Source: Rhodobacter sp. (GTDB taxonomy: Bacteria; Pseudomonadota; Alphaproteobacteria; Rhodobacterales; Rhodobacteraceae). Taken from it: 64,000 nt of DNA. Below the pieces are notes generated by a model. That model made no database searches. It worked only from the letters and a program-made list of their open reading frames with translations, and was not told the origin of the DNA. A program made the position numbers and the translations under genes. Below, piece after piece: positions 17,351 to 26,967 of the stretch; within the stretch, counting starts at the first letter, position 1, and every line of letters starts with the position of its first letter. The DNA is taken from assembly GCA_020250175.1 (NCBI GenBank), contig JADCEN010000060.1:1-64000 (forward strand), written 5' to 3'.

Positions 17351-17436
17351 CATTGCGGACAGGCCATACGAGCCAGTCCTTGCAATCGCGGAAAATCCTG
17401 AACCCCTGACCTGAATCCGGCATGGATTTGGTTCTT

Positions 17437-18345
17437 TTAGCCCGCATCGCGCTGCCGAAATGCCAGAGATGCTGCACTGGACTGGTTGCGAACCCAATCC
17501 CGGAACTGACGCGCCACTGCCCGGAGCGGGCCGCGCGGGACCACAAGGTAGTAGCCTTCGTCTTCATCATCTTCAAAAAGCACCCGCAGCCGACCGGACT
17601 CGATATCGCCTTCGACAAAGGCACGCGCGACCACAGCCACCCCCTGTCCGTCTCGCACAGCGTCCAGCACCATGTTCTCAGGCAAGAACGTCATGCCTGA
17701 TCCGCCGTGCCTTGTCAGACCATGCCTGCTGAGAAACCCGGTTGCTTCGGAAGTTCCGATTTCCTGAAACCACGTCATTCCGGCCAACTGTTCCAATGTC
17801 GTCTTCCCGTCTGTTGCCACCAAAGCCGGGGCGCCGACCACACACAGAGCCGAACGCAAGACCGGCTCTGCAAGCATGCCCGGCCAGACGCCGCCGCCGT
17901 GCCGCAGGGCGATATCCGCCCCCCCGGGCTCCAGCGTCCGGACTTCCGGTGTCGGATCAATGACCATATCGCTGCCCGGATACTCCGCGCGGAACTGCGC
18001 CAACCGGGGAAGAAGCCATTGTGCAGCAAAGGCCGGCGTCGTTGTCACGACCAGGGGCCTGTCAGAGTCAATATCGGACATCGCGCGAATCGTGCGGGTG
18101 ATTGTGCCAAAGCCAAGTTCAAGTGCCTCGGACAAGTGGGTACCATTCGTTGTCAACACCCCCGCACGCCCCGAACGGTCAATGAGTTGAACGCCCAACT
18201 CCTCTTCTAATGTCCGGACGTGTTGGCTGATTGCAGCATGGGACACATTCAGCCGCATGCCGGCCTCTACCACGCTGCCTGTGGTCGCATAGGCGTGGAA
18301 CGCCCGCAGCGCCGAAAGAGATGGAACGTCCCGCCAGTCTATCAT
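17437..18345 (-). CDS. LysR-family transcriptional regulator, GcvA-like
   Basis: The 302-residue protein opens with a winged-helix DNA-binding domain (PSLSALRAFHAYATTGSVVEAG...VSHAAISQHVRTLEEELGVQLIDRS, about residues 8-58) followed by a periplasmic-binding-protein-like effector domain. The sequence style (DVPSLSALRAFHAYA, WLLPRLAQFRAEYPG, GVAVVARAFVEGDIESGRL) is that of the GcvA group. Target and ligand are unknown. It sits between ccoNOQP and ccoGHIS, which are adjacent in relatives such as Rhodobacter sphaeroides. The flank 18346-18440 is AT-rich compared with the surroundings. Confidence 0.9.
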   Translation of the reverse strand: MIDWRDVPSLSALRAFHAYATTGSVVEAGMRLNVSHAAISQHVRTLEEELGVQLIDRSGRAGVLTTNGTHLSEALELGFGTITRTIRAMSDIDSDRPLVVTTTPAFAAQWLLPRLAQFRAEYPGSDMVIDPTPEVRTLEPGGADIALRHGGGVWPGMLAEPVLRSALCVVGAPALVATDGKTTLEQLAGMTWFQEIGTSEATGFLSRHGLTRHGGSGMTFLPENMVLDAVRDGQGVAVVARAFVEGDIESGRLRVLFEDDEDEGYYLVVPRGPLRAVARQFRDWVRNQSSAASLAFRQRDAG

Positions 18346-18575
18346 GTAAGTTCAGCTTTCATATTGAAAACATTCCAGAGTCGATTCAGCCCGTATTCCG
18401 CCTTAAGATTAGCCATACACCATTCGTTCAGGGAACAGATCATGTTAGAACTACTGGCAGATGCTCTTCTGATACTCCTGCGTGCTGATGCACGCAAGCC
18501 GTCCGGACCAAACTGGAAATCCGAACCGGACGGCTCGCTGTCTTCAAGGGAAGCGCCTCGCTTGCGCGAAGGTCA
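18346..18575. other. AT-rich spacer with a hairpin and a doubtful 54-codon frame
   Basis: This spacer separates the LysR gene from the end of ccoP. A plus-strand frame from ATG 18442 (MLELLADALLILLRADARK...) to 18606 follows a weak AGGGAACAG, but it overlaps ccoP at its 3' end and matches nothing I know, so I do not call it a gene. GCCGTCCGG (18498-18506) and CCGGACGGC (18526-18534) form a perfect 9-bp stem 41 bases after the ccoP stop, a possible terminator of ccoNOQP. Confidence 0.45.
18498..18534 (-). terminator. possible terminator hairpin downstream of ccoP
   Basis: A perfect 9-bp GC stem with a 19-base loop lies downstream of the ccoP stop on the minus strand. The loop is long and no clear T-run follows, so it may only stabilise or attenuate transcripts entering the LysR gene. 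Confidence 0.4.
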
Positions 18576-19454
18576 TCACTCGCCGCCACCCAGACTGTGG
18601 ACATAAAGCGCAACCGACCGGATTTCAGCCTCGCTCAGCCGGGTGTTCCAGTTCGGCATCACGCCAAAGCGGGCATTGGTTACGGTATAGGTCAGATCCG
18701 CCACCGTGCCGCCATAGAGCCAGATCGCGTCTGTCAGATTGGGCGCGCCCAGGGCCCGGTCGCCTGTTCCGGCTTCGGTGTGGCAGGCCGCGCAGTTCTC
18801 GGCGAATACGACCGCACCTTCGGCGGCCAGGGCCGCATCATGCTCTTGCCCCGAAATGGCAAGCACGTGCTGCACAACGGCATCGATCTGCGCCGGTTCC
18901 AGCAGCCCGTCCACGCCAAAGGCGGGCATCTGGGAATAGCGCGCCTGGTCATCGGTGGTGTTGCGGATGCCATGGGTGATGGTGGTGTGGATATCCTCCA
19001 TCGCGCCGCCCCAGATCCAGTCGTCGTCCAGAAGGTTGGGATAGCCGCTGGCCTGCACACCGGCAGCGCCGGAGCCGTGGCATTGCGAACAGTTGGTCCG
19101 GAACACCGCCGCCCCGGCAGAGGTTGCGAATTGCAGCAGTTCGGGGTCGTCCTTGATTGCGGTCAGATCCGCCGCCACCAGCCGGTCGCGCATCGGCGCG
19201 TTGGCCGCCTCGACGCGTGCGATCTCGGCCGCGACATTGGCGCGGGTCGAAAACCCAAGCAGGCCCGGCGTCGCGCCGCTGATCAGTGGCCAGGCCGGAA
19301 AAAGGATGGTGTAGATCAGTGCCCAGAAGATCGTTGCGTAGAAGGTCCACAGCCACCACCGCGGCAGCGGGTTGTTCAGCTCTTCGATCCCGTCCCATTC
19401 ATGGCCCGTGGTTTCCACCTCGCCGGGCTTGCGGGTGAGGTTCCGTTCACTCAT
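18576..19454 (-). CDS. ccoP: cbb3 oxidase diheme cytochrome c subunit CcoP
   Basis: The 292-residue subunit has one N-terminal membrane anchor ([20 protein letters not shown], about residues 33-52) and two heme-c sites, CSQCHG and CAACHT. This is the standard CcoP plan: it passes electrons to CcoO and then the CcoN catalytic site. It starts [34 protein letters not shown] split in the usual way, and its start overlaps the ccoQ stop by 4 bases. Last gene of ccoNOQP. Confidence 0.96.
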   Translation of the reverse strand: MSERNLTRKPGEVETTGHEWDGIEELNNPLPRWWLWTFYATIFWALIYTILFPAWPLISGATPGLLGFSTRANVAAEIARVEAANAPMRDRLVAADLTAIKDDPELLQFATSAGAAVFRTNCSQCHGSGAAGVQASGYPNLLDDDWIWGGAMEDIHTTITHGIRNTTDDQARYSQMPAFGVDGLLEPAQIDAVVQHVLAISGQEHDAALAAEGAVVFAENCAACHTEAGTGDRALGAPNLTDAIWLYGGTVADLTYTVTNARFGVMPNWNTRLSEAEIRSVALYVHSLGGGE

Positions 19455-19660
19455 TTCGAAAGCTCCTTCGACGGTCTGTGGGCCGTTTGGGTGTCGCGCG
19501 CGGGGCTGGCATCATGCCGGAAGATGCTTTGCGCCGCATCGTCATGCATGGCCCGGCTTCCGGGCCGCCAGGCCCAGAAGATGACCAGAACAAAAACAAC
19601 CGTCAGCGCCAGAAGCATCCAGCTGTCGGCGAATTCGCGAAGCAGGCTGTAGGTTTCCAT
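19451..19660 (-). CDS. ccoQ: cbb3 oxidase small subunit CcoQ
   Basis: A 69-residue protein with one membrane helix ([18 protein letters not shown], about residues 13-30) followed by a short basic tail, the usual form of CcoQ. It stabilises the complex and, in Rhodobacter, is linked to oxygen signalling. It lies 11 bases after ccoO and overlaps ccoP by 4 bases. Confidence 0.92.
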   Translation of the reverse strand: METYSLLREFADSWMLLALTVVFVLVIFWAWRPGSRAMHDDAAQSIFRHDASPARDTQTAHRPSKELSK

Positions 19661-19671
19661 GTCCTGCCCCC

Positions 19672-20397
19672 TTACCGGCTTGCCACAGGCGTATAGGTTG
19701 AAAAATCGACCATCGTGCCCAGGACCTGCAGATAGGCGATCAGCGCATCCATTTCGGAAATACCGGGTGCCGCATCAAAGTTGCGCAGATTGACCTTGCC
19801 ATAGCGCTCTTCCAGGCCGGCCGTGTCCGCGTCGGGATTGGACTGCGCCTTGAAGTCCGCCAGCGCGTTTTCAATCATCGCGTCGCTGTAGGGCACACCG
19901 ACCATGCGGTGCGTCTTCATGATATCCTGGATGTAGCGCCCGTCGATCAGGGTATCGGCCATGTAGCCGTACTTCGGCATCACCGATTCCGGCACGACCG
20001 ACTGCGGATTGGTCAGGTGATCCACATGCCAGTCATCCGAATAGCGGTTGCCGACCCGGGCAATATCCGGCCCGGTCCGCTTGGACCCCCACTGGAACGG
20101 ATGGTCATATTGCGATTCGGCCGCCAGCGAATAATGGCCATAGCGTTCCACCTCGTCGCGCATCGGGCGGATCATCTGGCTGTGACAGACATAGCAGCCC
20201 TCGCGCAGGTAGATATCGCGCCCGGCCAGTTCCAGCGGCGTGTAAGGACGCATCCCTTCGACGTTCTCGATGGTGTTTTCCAGATAGAACAGCGGTACGA
20301 TCTGCACCAGCCCGCCGATTGTCACCACAAGAAAGCTGAGAACCAGCAGCAGCGTGGCGTGGGTTTCGATTGCCTTGTGCTTTTCAAGAATTGCCAT
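19672..20397 (-). CDS. ccoO: cbb3 oxidase monoheme cytochrome c subunit CcoO
   Basis: The 241-residue subunit has an N-terminal membrane helix ([22 protein letters not shown]) and one heme-c motif, [11 protein letters not shown], at about residues 68-78. The partner methionine is expected in the segment around SVMPKYG. Length is normal. It begins 15 bases after ccoN behind GGAGGGACC. Confidence 0.96.
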   Translation of the reverse strand: MAILEKHKAIETHATLLLVLSFLVVTIGGLVQIVPLFYLENTIENVEGMRPYTPLELAGRDIYLREGCYVCHSQMIRPMRDEVERYGHYSLAAESQYDHPFQWGSKRTGPDIARVGNRYSDDWHVDHLTNPQSVVPESVMPKYGYMADTLIDGRYIQDIMKTHRMVGVPYSDAMIENALADFKAQSNPDADTAGLEERYGKVNLRNFDAAPGISEMDALIAYLQVLGTMVDFSTYTPVASR

Positions 20398-20412
20398 GGG
20401 TGGTCCCTCCGG

Positions 20413-22017
20413 TCATTCAGCGGGAACAGCCGAGGGTGCCGTGGATCTGCTGTCCACAGACGTCACGGTCTTCCACAGGTTGTAACACATGATCAGCGCA
20501 CCGGCCAGGAACAGCGTCCCGCCAAGGGCCCGCACCACATACATCGGGAACTTCGCCGCAACGGTGTCGGCAAAGGCGTTCACCAGGAACCCGTTGGCAT
20601 CCACTTCGCGCCACATCAGGCCTTCCATGATCCCCGTCACCCACATGGAACTGGCGTAAAGCACGATTCCGATGGTCGCGAGCCAGAAGTGCCAGCTGAC
20701 CAGCTGCAGGCTGTACAGCCGTTCGCGGTTCCACAGGCGCGGGGTCAGGAAGTACAGCACCCCGAAGGTGATCATCCCGTTCCAGCCCAGCGCACCCGAA
20801 TGCACGTGACCAATGGTCCAGTCGGTGTAATGCGACAGCGAGTTGACGGCGCGGATCGACATCATCGGGCCTTCAAACGTGCTCATCCCGTAAAAGCCGA
20901 TGGAGACGACCATCATCCGGATGATCGGGTCGGTGCGCAGCTTGTCCCAGGCCCCCGACAGCGTCATCAGGCCGTTGATCATGCCGCCCCAGCTTGGCAT
21001 CCACAGCATGACGGAAAACACCATACCCAAGGTACTCGCCCAGTCGGGAAGCGCCGTGTAATGCAGATGGTGCGGACCGGCCCAGATATACAGAAAGATC
21101 AGCGCCCAGAAGTGGATGATCGACAGCTTGTAGCTGTAGATCGGCCGTTCGGCCTGCTTGGGCACGAAATAGTACATCATGCCCAGAAAGCCCGCCGTCA
21201 GAAAGAAGCCCACGGCGTTATGGCCGTACCACCACTGCACCATCGCATCCTGCACACCGGAATAGACCGGCACGGATTGCGAGGAGAAGATGGAAACCGG
21301 AATCGCCGCGTTGTTCACCACATGCAGCATCGCCACCGTCACGATCATCGACAGCAGGAACCAGTTGGCCACATAGATGTGCGGCTCTTTCCGGGACATC
21401 AGCGTGCCAAGGAAGGTCAGCAGGAAGGCAACCCAGACCACCGTGATCCACAGGTCGATATACCAGACGGTTTCGGCATATTCCTTTCCCTGTGTCCCGC
21501 CCAGAACATAAGAGGTTGCCGCAAGAACAATCATCAGCTGCCAGCCCCAGAAGACGAACCAGCCCAGATTGCCGCCCCAAAGCCGGACGGCGCTGGTGCG
21601 CTGCACGATGTAGAACGACGACATGATCAGCGCGTTGCCGCCGAACGCAAAAATCACGGCGCTTGTGTGCAGGGGGCGAAGCCGCCCGAAATTCAGGATG
21701 CCCTGGGACCAGGCGGGGTTAAGCTGTGGAAAGGCAAGCTGAAAGGCAATCACCACCCCCACCAGAAAGCCCACGATCCCCCAGAAGGTTGTGGCGATCA
21801 CACCTGCCCTGACCACACCGTCATTGTAGTTGGCGCTGACATCCGCCAGCGAAGGCGCATCGCCGACATGGCGAAGCGTCCACAGGAAAGTGATGGCAGC
21901 CGCCAGCATCACCACAACGGCGTTGACCATGTAGGGCAGGTCATGTGCGTAGTTCGCCGCAATTGCGGCCCCCACGGCAACGACGGCCAACACGATCAGT
22001 TTCAGGTATTCCCACAT
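20413..22017 (-). CDS. ccoN: cbb3 oxidase catalytic subunit CcoN
   Basis: The 534-residue polytopic subunit holds low-spin heme b and the heme b3-CuB oxygen-reducing centre. Visible landmarks are [17 protein letters not shown] with a heme ligand (about residue 115), WYGHNAVGF with a CuB histidine and [11 protein letters not shown] with two more, and [14 protein letters not shown] with heme ligands. Its promoter region (22018-22213) carries two FNR boxes and is shared with a divergent usp gene, so it should be induced at low oxygen by FnrL. Confidence 0.97.
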   Translation of the reverse strand: MWEYLKLIVLAVVAVGAAIAANYAHDLPYMVNAVVVMLAAAITFLWTLRHVGDAPSLADVSANYNDGVVRAGVIATTFWGIVGFLVGVVIAFQLAFPQLNPAWSQGILNFGRLRPLHTSAVIFAFGGNALIMSSFYIVQRTSAVRLWGGNLGWFVFWGWQLMIVLAATSYVLGGTQGKEYAETVWYIDLWITVVWVAFLLTFLGTLMSRKEPHIYVANWFLLSMIVTVAMLHVVNNAAIPVSIFSSQSVPVYSGVQDAMVQWWYGHNAVGFFLTAGFLGMMYYFVPKQAERPIYSYKLSIIHFWALIFLYIWAGPHHLHYTALPDWASTLGMVFSVMLWMPSWGGMINGLMTLSGAWDKLRTDPIIRMMVVSIGFYGMSTFEGPMMSIRAVNSLSHYTDWTIGHVHSGALGWNGMITFGVLYFLTPRLWNRERLYSLQLVSWHFWLATIGIVLYASSMWVTGIMEGLMWREVDANGFLVNAFADTVAAKFPMYVVRALGGTLFLAGALIMCYNLWKTVTSVDSRSTAPSAVPAE

Positions 22018-22112
22018 CTTCGGTCCCTTCGTCCTGGCCAGGTTCGGGTCCGACCCCGACCCGGCACTTTGCGACTGATGTGCCTTTGTGCCGCCAACAC
22101 GGGCGGGCGACC

Positions 22113-22126
22113 TTGATCCATGTCAA
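22113..22126. promoter_or_regulatory. FNR/FnrL box, ccoN-proximal
   Basis: TTGATCCATGTCAA matches the FNR consensus TTGAT-N4-ATCAA at nine of ten positions. It is centred about 100 bases upstream of the ccoN start on the minus strand and 94 bases upstream of the usp start. From its position it is the likelier site for activating ccoNOQP. Confidence 0.8.
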
Positions 22127-22144
22127 GAAAAGCCGGCCCCCGCC

Positions 22145-22158
22145 TTGATCGAAGTCAA
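22145..22158. promoter_or_regulatory. FNR/FnrL box, usp-proximal
   Basis: TTGATCGAAGTCAA is a second FNR-type palindrome, exactly 32 bases downstream of the first, about three helical turns. It is centred about 62 bases before the usp ATG and probably drives the universal stress protein gene under low oxygen. Confidence 0.8.
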
Positions 22159-22213
22159 GGCGCGGCGGAAGTTCTGCGGCTTTACTGCGCCGATAGCCCA
22201 AAGGAGTCTCGCC

Positions 22214-23053
22214 ATGTCTTACAAGACCCTGCTGACTGTTCTTACCGACCCTGCAAAGGTAACGCAGGTGCTGGACTCTGCCGTCCTGCTGGCTGCACGG
22301 CAAGATGCCCATCTTGATGTGCTGTCGCTTGGCATCGACCGGACCCAGATCGGGTATTCCTATATCGGCGGGGCCGCAGTTCTGGCCCAGGCCACGATGG
22401 ACCGCGCTGCAGAGGATGCCGAAAAGCTGGATGCCGCAGCCCGTACCATTCTGAACCGGCAGGACGTGCGCTGGGCCGCAGAAGCCGCCGTGGCCCAGCT
22501 TGGCAGCTTGGGCACCATCGTATCGAGCAAGGCACGGTTCGCCGATCTCGTCCTGCTTGCGCATCCCTATGGCACCGAGGGTGCCGCAGAAGCAGAGGCC
22601 GTTCTGGAATCGGTCCTGTTTGAAGGTGCCGCCCCGGTGCTTCTGCTGCCGGACAGCCTTCTGTCCGATACCCTTGGCAAGCGCGTGGTGATCGCGTGGA
22701 ACCAGGGGCCCGAGGCGATGGCGGCCATCCGCTGCGCGCTGCCATTGCTCAGGCAGGCCGATCTTGTGAACATCGCGGTCATCGATCCGCCGAACTATGG
22801 TCCCGAACGGTCCGATCCGGGGGGCGCGCTGTGCCAGATGCTTGTCCGCCACGGCGTCAAGGCCGAGGTTTCGGTTCTGGCCCGGACGATGCCGCGCATC
22901 TCTGACGTCCTGGTGCGGCACGTGCGCGACCAGAACGCGGATCTGCTTGTGATGGGTGCCTACGGCCATTCGCGGTTCCGCGAGGCCATCCTTGGGGGGG
23001 CCACGCGTGACATGCTGGAAATGGCCCAGGGGCCGGTCTTCCTGGCCCGGTGA
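22214..23053 (+). CDS. tandem-domain universal stress protein (UspA family)
   Basis: The 279-residue protein contains two Usp-like halves. The second has the nucleotide-binding style motif ADLLVMGAYGHSRFREAILGGATRDML (about residues 244-270); the first is degenerate at the corresponding place (ADLVLLAHPYG). It starts MSYKTLLTVLTD at 22214 behind AAGGAG. The Usp gene next to cbb3 oxidase genes and under FNR boxes is a known arrangement in proteobacteria; a role in low-oxygen adaptation is inferred. Confidence 0.9.
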   Translation: MSYKTLLTVLTDPAKVTQVLDSAVLLAARQDAHLDVLSLGIDRTQIGYSYIGGAAVLAQATMDRAAEDAEKLDAAARTILNRQDVRWAAEAAVAQLGSLGTIVSSKARFADLVLLAHPYGTEGAAEAEAVLESVLFEGAAPVLLLPDSLLSDTLGKRVVIAWNQGPEAMAAIRCALPLLRQADLVNIAVIDPPNYGPERSDPGGALCQMLVRHGVKAEVSVLARTMPRISDVLVRHVRDQNADLLVMGAYGHSRFREAILGGATRDMLEMAQGPVFLAR

Positions 23054-23126
23054 CAAAAGGCATGCCTTGCGGGGCGCGCGCCCCTGCCGGACAGTCAGGG
23101 CCTGCGGCAGTCAATGCCGCAGGTCG
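23054..23126. terminator. convergent intergenic hairpins between usp and fnrL
   Basis: Two GC-rich hairpins fill this gap: GGGGCGCGCGCCCC at about 23072-23085, and CCTGCGGCA-GTCAA-TGCCGCAGG at 23101-23123, the latter with a perfect 9-bp stem. Their position between two convergent genes suggests bidirectional termination, but no T-run is present on either side. Confidence 0.45.
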
Positions 23127-23876
23127 TCATACCGGATAGCCACCATCGGAATCGTCACCGGCAACTTCCAGCAACCTGTCAAAGTCGTTCACCGTGACAT
23201 GCCGCTTGCCTTCCAGCAGGATCACCCCGTCACGCTTCAGCGCCGAGACCTGCCTGCTGACCGTTTCCAGTGTCAGCCCAAGATAGTCGGCCATTTCTTC
23301 GCGTGTCAGCGGCAGATCAAACACGATGGGTCCGGACTTGCGCGGGTTCAGGGACACATCCCGGCGGGCAATGATTGCCAGAAGGCTTGCAATCTTTTCG
23401 CGCGCGGTCTTGCGGCCAAGAAGAAGCATCCATTCGCGTGCCGCATCCAGCTCGTCCAGTGTCATTTCCAGCAGGCGCTGACTGATATGAGGGGTACTGA
23501 GGATCAAGTCCTCGAAGGGTTTCTTGCGAAAACAGCACATCAGCAGGTCGGTCGTCGCCGTCACGTCATAGGCCGCCGTACTGCGGCCGGGACGGCCCAC
23601 GAAATCGGACGGCAGAAGCAGGCCCACCATCTGTCGGCGGCCATCCTCCATCGTCTGGGTCAGGGTTGCGATGCCGGAAACAACCGAGGCCACGAAATCC
23701 ATCCGGTCGCCTGACCAGATCACGGTCTGTCCGGCTTCAAAACTGCGGTAATACTTCATCTGCTCCAGCCGCAGCAACTCATCGCTGTCACAACGTGCGC
23801 AGACCGCCCGATGCCGGATCGTACAACTGCCGCAGTCCTGCAAATGCGGAATAATGATCGGTTCCCGAAGTGCCAT
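23127..23876 (-). CDS. fnrL: oxygen-sensing transcription factor FnrL
   Basis: A Crp/Fnr-type regulator that binds DNA as a dimer when its oxygen-labile [4Fe-4S] cluster is intact. The cysteines are at residues 15, 18, 26 and 29 (DCGSCTIRHRAVCARC) and near 113 (LLMCCF). The C-terminal helix-turn-helix reads LTREEMADYLGLTLETVSRQVSALKRDGV; the E--SR pattern of its recognition helix fits TTGAT half-sites. The start at 23876 (MALREPI) leaves the cysteine spacing as in Rhodobacter FnrL. An FNR box lies 17-30 bases upstream, overlapping where its own promoter should be. Confidence 0.95.
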   Translation of the reverse strand: MALREPIIIPHLQDCGSCTIRHRAVCARCDSDELLRLEQMKYYRSFEAGQTVIWSGDRMDFVASVVSGIATLTQTMEDGRRQMVGLLLPSDFVGRPGRSTAAYDVTATTDLLMCCFRKKPFEDLILSTPHISQRLLEMTLDELDAAREWMLLLGRKTAREKIASLLAIIARRDVSLNPRKSGPIVFDLPLTREEMADYLGLTLETVSRQVSALKRDGVILLEGKRHVTVNDFDRLLEVAGDDSDGGYPV

Positions 23877-23892
23877 GAAGTCTGTATCCTGT

Positions 23893-23906
23893 TTGATCTG
23901 CATCAA
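23893..23906. promoter_or_regulatory. perfect FNR box between fnrL and hemN
   Basis: TTGATCTGCATCAA is a perfect FNR consensus palindrome. It is centred 41.5 bases upstream of the A of the hemN ATG and lies 17 bases ahead of the fnrL start. It can therefore activate hemN and is placed to affect fnrL itself. Confidence 0.9.
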
Positions 23907-23940
23907 GGCCGGGCATACCCGTGGGATTTAGCCTATACGA

Positions 23941-25296
23941 ATGGACACTCATTCGCAACTCGCGCGGCATGGCCTGTTCGATGCCCGCGTCCCCCGCTAT
24001 ACCAGCTATCCGACGGTGCCGCATTTTGGCGCGACGATTGGCCACGGAACCTTTTCGGACTGGATCGAAAAGGTCCCCGCAGGATGCGCCATTTCGCTTT
24101 ATCTGCATGTGCCCTTCTGTCGGCGGCTGTGCTGGTTCTGCGCCTGCCGCACCCAGGGAACGCACAGCATTGATCCGGTCATCGCCTATGTCCGGACCCT
24201 GAAGCAGGAATTGGCCCTTCTGCGGCAGCGCCTTGCACCCGGAATCACCCTGGCGCGGCTGCACTGGGGTGGCGGTACGCCCACAATGATTCCGCCCGAC
24301 CTGATCCGTGATCTGGCCGATACGATCTTCAGCATGGCCCCGCTTGCGCCAAAGGGCGAGTTTTCGGTCGAGATTGATCCCGACGAGATTGATGCGCCCC
24401 GGCTTGATGCCCTTGCCGCAGCGGGCATGACCCGTGCCTCGATCGGGGTGCAGGATTTCGACCCGGAAATTCAGCGCACGATCGGCCGCGCGCAAAGCTA
24501 TGAGTTGACCAAGTCGGTGGCGGACATGATCCGCGACCGGGGTGTCAACAGCCTGAACGCCGATATCCTGTACGGCCTGCCGCACCAGACAACGCCGCGT
24601 ATCGCCGGGTCGGTGCAGAAACTGCTTACGCTGTCACCCGACCGTGTTGCCCTTTATGGCTATGCCCATGTGCCATGGATGTCGCGACGCCAGCAGATGA
24701 TCCCGTCCGACGCCATCCCGAAACCCGAAGACCGCCTGTGCCTGTTCGAAACGGCGCGTCGGCTGTTCACCTGGGATGGTTACGCCGAAATCGGCATCGA
24801 TCATTTCGCGCGGCCTGACGACGGATTGGCCATCGCGGCGGCGACCGGGCATCTGCGCCGGAACTTTCAGGGCTACACCGATGATACCGCCCCGGTCCTG
24901 ATCGGTCTGGGTGCCTCGTCGATCTCGCGCTTTCCGCAAGGCTATGCGCAGAACGCAAGCGGCACGTCCGAACATACCAAGGCAATCCGCGCAGGCCGGT
25001 TTTCGACCCACCGCGGCCATGCCTTTGCGGGGGAAGACCTGTTGCGCGCCCGGATCATCGAGGCGCTGATGTGCGATTTCCGCGTCAGCCGCGCCGAATT
25101 GCTGCGCGACTTCGCCACCACACCGGCGCGCCTTGATGATCTGTTCGCTGCCGCCAAGGCGCGGTTCGGCGATTTCTTCGAGGTGACGGCAGAGGGTGCC
25201 GCCATTCCCGCATCGGGGCGCCCCCTGACCCGGATGATTGCACGGATGTTCGACGAATATGACCACGGCAAGGCCCGGCACAGCGCTGCGGTCTGA
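23941..25296 (+). CDS. hemN: oxygen-independent coproporphyrinogen III oxidase
   Basis: A radical-SAM enzyme converting coproporphyrinogen III to protoporphyrinogen IX without oxygen, in heme (and possibly bacteriochlorophyll) synthesis. The cluster motif HVPFCRRLCWFCACRT has the three cysteines at residues 60, 64 and 67 plus the HemN-specific fourth at 69. GGGTPTM follows at about 112-118. Length 451 is normal. The start is fixed by the conserved N-terminus LARHGLFDARVPRYTSYPT. There is no Shine-Dalgarno sequence before the ATG. Divergent from fnrL, as in related bacteria. Confidence 0.95.
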   Translation: MDTHSQLARHGLFDARVPRYTSYPTVPHFGATIGHGTFSDWIEKVPAGCAISLYLHVPFCRRLCWFCACRTQGTHSIDPVIAYVRTLKQELALLRQRLAPGITLARLHWGGGTPTMIPPDLIRDLADTIFSMAPLAPKGEFSVEIDPDEIDAPRLDALAAAGMTRASIGVQDFDPEIQRTIGRAQSYELTKSVADMIRDRGVNSLNADILYGLPHQTTPRIAGSVQKLLTLSPDRVALYGYAHVPWMSRRQQMIPSDAIPKPEDRLCLFETARRLFTWDGYAEIGIDHFARPDDGLAIAAATGHLRRNFQGYTDDTAPVLIGLGASSISRFPQGYAQNASGTSEHTKAIRAGRFSTHRGHAFAGEDLLRARIIEALMCDFRVSRAELLRDFATTPARLDDLFAAAKARFGDFFEVTAEGAAIPASGRPLTRMIARMFDEYDHGKARHSAAV

Positions 25297-25347
25297 TCTG
25301 CGCAAGGCCCCGCGCCGGACGGTGGCGCGCCGTCAGACCGCCGCCGT

Positions 25348-26967
25348 CTAGCCCAGGGCGGGCTGACCCCCGCCCATGCCGAAAGCCGCAGCCAGCAGCG
25401 CCCGCGTGTAGGGATGCTGCGGGTCTTCAAAGACCTGCGCGCCCACGCCCGCCTCGACCACATCCCCGTCCTTCATCACGATCACCTTGTGCGCCAGCGC
25501 CCGCACCACGCGCAGATCATGGCTGATGAACAGATAGGCCAGCCCCCATTTCCGCTGCAGCGCGCGCAGCAGCTCCACGATCTGCACCTGCACGGTCATG
25601 TCCAGCGCGCTTGTCGGCTCGTCCAGCACTACCAGCCGGGGGCGCAGGATCATCGCGCGGGCAATCGCCACGCGCTGGCGCTGCCCGCCCGAGAATTCGT
25701 GCGGGTAGCGGCCCATCGCGGCGGGGTCAAGGCCGACCTCGGCCATGATCCCGGCCACCATCTGGCGCTTGTCGCGGCCCGGCTCCACCCCGTGCACGCC
25801 CAGACCTTCGGCAATGATCTGTTCCACCGTCATCCGGGGGGACAGGCTGCCGAACGGGTCCTGAAACACGATCTGCAGGTTGCGCCGCAGGTCGCGCAAT
25901 TCCCTGCCGTGCCGCGATTGCAGGTCCTGCCCAAGGAACACCACCGGCCCGGTTGACGGGATCAGCCGCAGGATCGCCAGCGCCAGTGTGGTCTTGCCCG
26001 ATCCGCTTTCACCGACGATTCCCAGCGTCTCGCCCGCGCGCACCGACAGGGTGGCCTGGTTGACCGCTTTGACATGGCCGACCGTCTGGCGCAGAAAGCC
26101 GCGATGGATCGGGAACCAGACGCGCAAGCTTTCGGTGCGCACGATCTCGGGCGCATCCGCTGCAACCGGGTCGGGGCCGCCCTTCGGTTCTGCCGCCAGC
26201 AGCTTTTGCGTATAGGGGTGCTGGGGTGCGCCGAAAATCTGCGCCGCCGGCCCCTGTTCCACAATCGCACCCCCCTGCATCACGCAGACCCGGTCGGCAA
26301 TCCGCCGCACCACGCCAAGATCATGGGTGATGAACAGCAGGCTTAACCCTTCGGTCCGCTTCAGATCGGCCAGCAGTTCCAGGATCTGCGCCTGGATGGT
26401 CACGTCCAGCGCCGTGGTCGGCTCGTCCGCAATCAGCAGGTCCGGCCCGTTGGCCAGCGCCATGGCAATCATCACCCGCTGCCGCTGCCCGCCGGAAAGC
26501 TGGTGCGGATAGGCCTCCAGCCGGCTTTCCGCATCGCGGATGCCGACCTTGTTCAGCAGTTCGATGATCCGCTTTCGTGCGGCATCGCCGGTCAGCCCCT
26601 GGTGCAGGGCCAGGCTTTCGCCAAGCTGGGTCTGGATGGTGTGCAAGGGGTTCAGACTCGTCATCGGCTCCTGAAAGATGAAGCTGATGTCATTGCCCCG
26701 GATGCGCCGCAGGTCGGGCTCTGCCGCACCTACCATTTCCGTGCCGTTGTAGCGCACCGAGCCTGAAACCTCGGCGCTGTCGGGCAGCAGCGAGACCGTC
26801 GCCAGTGCCGTCACCGACTTGCCCGATCCGCTTTCGCCCACCAGCGCCACCGTCTCGCCTTTGCCGATGGTAAAGCTTACGCCCTTGACCGCATCGATGA
26901 TCCGCCCGTCCTGACGAAAGCGGATGCCAAGGTCGCGCACCTCCAGAACGGTTGCGGGCGCGGTCAT
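25348..26967 (-). CDS. yejF: peptide ABC transporter ATPase with two fused domains (YejF-type)
   Basis: The 539-residue protein contains two complete ABC ATPase units. Unit 1 has Walker A GESGSGKS, signature LSGGQRQR and Walker [13 protein letters not shown]; unit 2 has [16 protein letters not shown] and [12 protein letters not shown]. Each is followed by the oligopeptide-type C-terminal extension ([18 protein letters not shown]). It powers the importer whose other parts are the three genes upstream. Start overlaps the yejE stop by 4 bases. Confidence 0.93.
   Translation of the reverse strand: MTAPATVLEVRDLGIRFRQDGRIIDAVKGVSFTIGKGETVALVGESGSGKSVTALATVSLLPDSAEVSGSVRYNGTEMVGAAEPDLRRIRGNDISFIFQEPMTSLNPLHTIQTQLGESLALHQGLTGDAARKRIIELLNKVGIRDAESRLEAYPHQLSGGQRQRVMIAMALANGPDLLIADEPTTALDVTIQAQILELLADLKRTEGLSLLFITHDLGVVRRIADRVCVMQGGAIVEQGPAAQIFGAPQHPYTQKLLAAEPKGGPDPVAADAPEIVRTESLRVWFPIHRGFLRQTVGHVKAVNQATLSVRAGETLGIVGESGSGKTTLALAILRLIPSTGPVVFLGQDLQSRHGRELRDLRRNLQIVFQDPFGSLSPRMTVEQIIAEGLGVHGVEPGRDKRQMVAGIMAEVGLDPAAMGRYPHEFSGGQRQRVAIARAMILRPRLVVLDEPTSALDMTVQVQIVELLRALQRKWGLAYLFISHDLRVVRALAHKVIVMKDGDVVEAGVGAQVFEDPQHPYTRALLAAAFGMGGGQPALG

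Noticed and set aside
18442-18606. 54-codon plus-strand frame MLELLADALLILL...
   Set aside because: Weak ribosome site, overlap with the ccoP 3' end and no known relatives; kept only as a remark in the spacer entry.
22040-22075. GGTTCGGGTCCGACCCCGAC resembling a tRNA T-arm
   Set aside because: No acceptor, D or anticodon arm can be folded around it. No tRNA gene was found in the window.
19909-22116. 735-codon plus-strand open frame opposite ccoN and ccoO
   Set aside because: It is antisense to two clear genes, rich in His, Gln, Arg and Pro as expected of a GC-rich shadow frame, and has no domain.
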